In this document: positions 5,669 through 8,175 of the stretch, in pieces
Layout: every line of letters starts with the position of its first letter
Numbering within the stretch: position 1 is the first letter of the stretch
DNA from: CAZAPV01 sp964487195
GTDB lineage: Bacteria; Patescibacteriota; Patescibacteriia; SG8-24
DNA length: 8,175 nt
Reading direction: 5' to 3'
Assembly (NCBI GenBank): GCA_964487195.1
Contig: CAZAPV010000038.1
Location: forward strand, 1 to 8,175
Notes under the pieces: generated by a model
Database searches by the model: none
Seen by the model: the letters and a program-made list of their open reading frames with translations, nothing else
What the model was told of the DNA's origin: nothing
Made by a program: the position numbers and the translations under genes

Positions 5669-6622
5669 ATGCGCGCCGAACGAAAAAATGACGATCCCGA
5701 CATGGATCTTTCGCTGGTCTTTGGCAACAAACTTCGTCATCCGATTCTCGACAAAGAAACGGAGTACGCGCTGATCGCCAAGGCGAAGGGCGGCGACCGG
5801 GAAGCGATGAACTCGCTGATGGAATCGAACCTTCGGCTGATGGTCACCGTGGCGAACCGTTATCGGCGCTACGCCAACCATTGCGGTCTCGAAATCCGCG
5901 ACCTGATCAGCTCCTGCATGGAAGGGCTTCGGAAGGCGGTCGAACATTTCCAGCTGTACCGACGGCGGAAAGTCCGGTTGTCGACGTACGCGGTTCCGAA
6001 AATGCGCCATGAGGTCGGCCGTTATCTCGACAATTGCGGCGCGATGATCCGCGTGCCGGTCCACCTTCATCACAAACGGCCGAAGGTCGAACGAGAGATC
6101 TTTTTCCTCCTCGGGAAGCTCGGCAGGGAACCGACCGAGCTGGAGATCGCGGCGTCGCTCACCAAACGGCAGCTGGCGGAGTTCCGAAAACAGGTCGGAC
6201 GAAAACCGACCCGGAAACAACGCGCCCGTCGCACGGTGACGGCGGCGGTCGTGCGCAGCTGCCTTCGCATGCCGACGCTGCAGCCGGTGCCATTCGACAT
6301 GCGGGTGGAAACCGACGATGACGGCGCCAACCGTCTCGACGCGCACAGCATCGTCACCGACGACGCCGCGGCCGATCGTTTCGACGAAGTCGATCGCCAT
6401 CTCATGATGCGCGGCGGTGTCGGCAAGGCGTTCGCGGCGCTCTCCCAGCTCGAGCGCGAGGTGCTACACTGTCGTTACCGCCACGATCTCTCCCTGAAAG
6501 AAACCGGGGTCAGAATCCGGCATCTCACGGGCGGCAAGCCGCTATCGGGTAAACCGTTGGAGCAGATCGAACTGCAGGCGATCGACAAGCTCCGCGCACA
6601 GCTTTGCGCGCCGTCCGCCTAG
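5669..6622 (+). CDS. Divergent sigma-70 family RNA polymerase sigma factor
   Basis: The protein has 317 residues. Region 1.2/2 spans about 28-132: ETEYALIAKAKGGDREAMNS, NLRLMVTVANRYRR, DLISSCMEGLRKAVEHFQ, STYAVPKMRHEVGRYL, then MIRVPVHLHH. STYAVP followed by a basic helix recalls the group 3 sigmas (sporulation and stress types) rather than the housekeeping STYATWW, so -10 melting is probably altered. A region 3-like helix (REPTELEIAASL) starts near 152. A basic and then acidic linker follows (about 170-250). Region 4 is about 255-311: LSQLEREVLHCRYRHD, LSLKETG, then EQIELQAIDKLR. The helix-turn-helix linker is 7 residues longer than usual and contains a GKPLS/GKPLE repeat. The start at 5669 is supported by AAGGAAGG (5655-5662) 6 nt upstream. 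No convincing promoter was found; only an isolated TATGAT (5618-5623). The stop lies in the terminator loop. Its regulon is unknown. Confidence 0.85.
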   Translation: MRAERKNDDPDMDLSLVFGNKLRHPILDKETEYALIAKAKGGDREAMNSLMESNLRLMVTVANRYRRYANHCGLEIRDLISSCMEGLRKAVEHFQLYRRRKVRLSTYAVPKMRHEVGRYLDNCGAMIRVPVHLHHKRPKVEREIFFLLGKLGREPTELEIAASLTKRQLAEFRKQVGRKPTRKQRARRTVTAAVVRSCLRMPTLQPVPFDMRVETDDDGANRLDAHSIVTDDAAADRFDEVDRHLMMRGGVGKAFAALSQLEREVLHCRYRHDLSLKETGVRIRHLTGGKPLSGKPLEQIELQAIDKLRAQLCAPSA

Positions 6623-6638
6623 TGCGGACGGATTTTTT
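6611..6638 (+). terminator. Terminator after the sigma factor gene, containing its stop codon
   Basis: CCGTCCGC (6611-6618) pairs with GCGGACGG (6624-6631) around a 5-nt loop, and T6 (6633-6638) follows. The TAG stop (6620-6622) is in the loop, so the stem encodes the last residues. Confidence 0.88.
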
Positions 6639-6642
6639 ATAG

Positions 6643-6648
6643 GATACT
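6643..6648 (+). promoter_or_regulatory. Candidate -10 element just before trmD
   Basis: GATACT lies 6 nt before the trmD ATG, at the distance that would start transcription on the start codon. No good -35 exists at 17 nt (it would be TAGTGC, within the terminator), so this is tentative. Some promoter is expected because a terminator separates trmD from the sigma gene. Confidence 0.35.
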
Positions 6649-6654
6649 GATCAT

Positions 6655-7320
6655 ATGCGCTTCGACATCCTCACCATTTTCCCGGGCATGTTCGAGAGCT
6701 ACTTCTCGGAATCCCTGATCAAACGCGCGCGCGAACGCGGCATTTTGGATATCCGCGCCCACGATCTGCGTCGATGGTCCGCGGACAAACATCACAAGGT
6801 GGACGACAAGCCGTACGGCGGCGGCCCCGGCATGGTGATGGGCGTCGCGCCGTTCTACCGCGCACTCAAGGAGTTGAGGGCACTCGGCGACAAAAAAACG
6901 CGCGTCGTGCTGCTCTCGGCGAAAGGGAAGCCGTTCTCCCACAAAGAGGCGGTGCGGCTTGCGAAGTACAAACGGATCGTCCTGCTGTGCGGCCGCTACG
7001 AGGGGGTGGATGAGCGGGTCGCGGCGCATCTCGCGGACGAGGAATTGTCGATCGGCCCGTACGTGCTCACTGGCGGGGAACTCGCGGCGATGGCGGTGAT
7101 CGACGCGGTCAGCCGCCACGTCCCCGGCGTCGTCGGAAAAAAGGAATCGCTCAAGGACGAATCCCACGCCGAAGAGGGGGTCACCGAATATCCGCAGTAC
7201 ACGCGGCCGGAAATTTTTTCTCCGAAAAAGGGGACGGCATGGAGGGTGCCGAAAATCCTGCTCTCCGGCGACCATGAAAAAATCGCGGCGTGGAGGAGGG
7301 ACAAGAAAAAACGGCGTTGA
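6655..7320 (+). CDS. trmD: tRNA (guanine-37-N1)-methyltransferase TrmD
   Basis: The protein has 221 residues. It methylates G37 next to the anticodon using S-adenosylmethionine, which prevents +1 frameshifting. The SPOUT-fold motifs are all present: MRFDILTIFPGMFESYFSES at the start, KPYGGGPGMVM (52-62), the knot segment LCGRYEGVDERV (111-122), SIGPYVLTGGEL (132-143), EYPQYTRPE (from 178) and ILLSGDHEKIAAWRR near the end. It is shorter than the ~230-255 residues of typical TrmD because the C-terminal domain stops soon after the WRR motif. The catalytic-base segment reads KDESHAEEG (167-175), about one residue longer than the usual DSFxxG form, so the exact catalytic acid is uncertain. The usual partners rimM and rplS are absent. 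No Shine-Dalgarno precedes the ATG. The TGA stop overlaps the next promoter. Confidence 0.96.
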   Translation: MRFDILTIFPGMFESYFSESLIKRARERGILDIRAHDLRRWSADKHHKVDDKPYGGGPGMVMGVAPFYRALKELRALGDKKTRVVLLSAKGKPFSHKEAVRLAKYKRIVLLCGRYEGVDERVAAHLADEELSIGPYVLTGGELAAMAVIDAVSRHVPGVVGKKESLKDESHAEEGVTEYPQYTRPEIFSPKKGTAWRVPKILLSGDHEKIAAWRRDKKKRR

Positions 7321-7345
7321 CTTTCTACCGCGGAACGGGCGTAAT
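7317..7345 (+). promoter_or_regulatory. Promoter of the SemiSWEET-like gene, overlapping the trmD stop
   Basis: TTGACT (7317-7322) contains the trmD TGA stop, and CGTAAT (7340-7345) follows at 17 nt. The predicted transcript would begin close to the GGAGG Shine-Dalgarno at 7353-7357. Confidence 0.5.
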
Positions 7346-7363
7346 GCGTGGCGGAGGCGTTCC

Positions 7364-7633
7364 GTGCATTGGGAAAAAATCTTCGGCACCGCGACGATGA
7401 TCGCGACGATCGCGATGGTGTTCATCGGCATCCCGGCGCAGTTCATCAAGAACCGACGCGAACAACGAAGCGGCGTGCCGCTGTCGGCCGCCATCCTAAG
7501 CGTCTTCGTGTTCCTGTTGCGCATCTGCTACTCGATCACGATCAGCTCCTACTACCTGCTCATTCCCGACCTGTTCGGCATCGTGCTGGCGGTCGCCATC
7601 CTATGGCAATGCTGGCACTACCGAAACAGCTGA
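7364..7633 (+). CDS. SemiSWEET / PQ-loop family small membrane protein
   Basis: The protein has 89 residues, the usual SemiSWEET size. It has three predicted membrane helices (about 6-27, 40-60 and 63-84), the single triple-helix bundle that dimerises in SemiSWEET transporters. The end of helix 1 reads IGIPAQFIKNRREQRSGVPL. This matches the PQ-loop pattern (Pro-Gln, basic stretch, then S-x-G-x-S/P-L), although here an Ala is inserted (Pro24-Ala-Gln26). SemiSWEETs are facilitative sugar carriers, but PQ-loop relatives have other substrates, so the substrate is open. The start is taken as GTG at 7364 because GGAGG sits 6 nt upstream and the product then begins right at helix 1. In-frame upstream codons overlap trmD and add a basic, non-family segment. 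Confidence 0.75.
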   Translation: MHWEKIFGTATMIATIAMVFIGIPAQFIKNRREQRSGVPLSAAILSVFVFLLRICYSITISSYYLLIPDLFGIVLAVAILWQCWHYRNS

Positions 7634-7639
7634 ACTTTT

Positions 7640-7661
7640 GCGCTCAACCGAGCGCTTTTTT
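7640..7661 (+). terminator. Terminator after the SemiSWEET-like gene
   Basis: GCGCTC (7640-7645) pairs with GAGCGC (7650-7655) around an AACC loop, followed by T6 (7656-7661). TTTT (7636-7639) precedes the stem rather than A residues, so it is directional. It insulates the rRNA promoters. Confidence 0.88.
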
Positions 7662-7678
7662 GTTAGGACTGCTCACCC

Positions 7679-7707
7679 TTGACACCTTTTAGGTGCTCCC
7701 GTATACT
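7679..7707 (+). promoter_or_regulatory. rRNA operon promoter P1
   Basis: TTGACA (7679-7684) and TATACT (7702-7707) are separated by 17 nt. It is the strongest plus-strand match to the sigma-70 consensus in the window and lies about 190 nt upstream of 16S. Confidence 0.87.
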
Positions 7708-7713
7708 GCTGAC

Positions 7714-7738
7714 GAGCATTCGAGCTACTCGGGCGCTC
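7714..7738 (+). other. Hairpin at the 5' end of the predicted P1 transcript
   Basis: GAGC (7714-7717) pairs with GCTC (7735-7738), and inside it CGAG (7721-7724) pairs with CTCG (7728-7731) around CTA, with a symmetric 3x3 internal loop. A TCTTATTTT tract follows. GCTCTCTTATT here also loosely resembles a boxA antitermination element. Confidence 0.4.
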
Positions 7739-7755
7739 TCTTATTTTCGCCAGGT

Positions 7756-7784
7756 TTGACGCTTACAAGCGCCTCGCCTATACT
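7756..7784 (+). promoter_or_regulatory. rRNA operon promoter P2
   Basis: TTGACG (7756-7761) and TATACT (7779-7784) are separated by 17 nt. P2 has the same -10 as P1 and lies 77 nt further downstream. The spacer begins with a small inverted repeat, CGCTTACAAGCG (7760-7771), that overlaps the -35. Confidence 0.83.
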
Positions 7785-7844
7785 GCGGAAATCAAAAGGA
7801 CTTTGACAATGCGATCGAGATAGGACGAACGTCTATTCAAGTTG

Positions 7845-7873
7845 AGTTTTCGGCGACTTCGGTCACGAAAACT
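7845..7873 (+). other. UUCG-capped hairpin in the 16S leader
   Basis: AGTTTTCG (7845-7852) pairs perfectly with CGAAAACT (7866-7873). Inside, GAC (7855-7857) and GTC (7862-7864) close a C(UUCG)G tetraloop (7858-7861). It ends about 27 nt before mature 16S and probably belongs to the pre-rRNA leader fold. Confidence 0.65.
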
Positions 7874-7900
7874 GTGGAAGCGTGGCGCCAGGCCATGACT

Positions 7901-8175
<275 letters not shown>

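Noticed and set aside
7803..7808. A third TTGACA upstream of 16S, a possible P3
   Set aside because: At 16-18 nt downstream there is no acceptable -10 (sequences such as CGAACG), so it is not called a promoter.
7883..7890. 8-nt palindrome TGGCGCCA before 16S
   Set aside because: It is too short and GC-rich to be distinguished from chance in this base composition, and no second copy was noticed.

Overview
The window looks like a compact, GC-rich chromosome segment from a streamlined bacterium, most plausibly a member of the Candidate Phyla Radiation (Patescibacteria, perhaps near the Parcubacteria). The reasons are indirect: a very short SMC, a short TrmD, a collapsed ribosome/segregation gene cluster, tiny intergenic gaps, and the style of the 16S 5' end. 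This placement is inference and needs a 16S search. TGA is used as a stop (protease, rpsP, trmD and others), which argues against the recoded Gracilibacteria/Absconditabacteria. No phage, IS, CRISPR or tRNA sequence was seen.

Left part (1-2461): the 5' end of clpP on the minus strand diverges from a secreted or lipid-anchored trypsin-fold protease gene on the plus strand. The protease gene converges on a minus-strand DHH/DHHA1 phosphoesterase gene (NrnA-like), and the two share a bidirectional terminator built into their stop codons. Upstream of the phosphoesterase gene lies a minus-strand gene for an 80-residue protein with a ZAS-type (His-x3-Cys-x2-Cys) zinc motif. Its near-perfect promoter shares its -35 position with the divergent smc promoter.

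Middle part (2462-7320), all plus strand: smc, rpsP, khpA (KH-domain RNA-binding protein), a divergent sigma-70 family gene, then trmD. This resembles the Firmicutes order smc-ftsY-ylxM-ffh-rpsP-khpA-rimM-trmD-rplS with ftsY, ylxM, ffh, rimM and rplS missing, and with a sigma factor in the place of rimM. The SMC is only 751 residues. Both ATPase half-heads are intact, but the hinge and most of the coiled coil are not there.

Right part (7321-8175): a small SemiSWEET/PQ-loop membrane protein gene with its own promoter and terminator, then two tandem strong promoters, a structured leader, and the first ~275 nt of 16S rRNA, running off the window end.

Most genes appear to be single transcription units. 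Promoters of the form TTGACR-17-TAnnnT stand in front of most of them, sometimes with the -35 box overlapping the stop codon of the gene before. For clpP, the phosphoesterase gene, smc and perhaps trmD the -10 box lies only 6-10 nt from the start codon, which predicts leaderless or nearly leaderless mRNAs. The window is mainly housekeeping. The best candidates for something undescribed are the hinge-less SMC and the unusual sigma factor; I see no complete novel multi-gene system.
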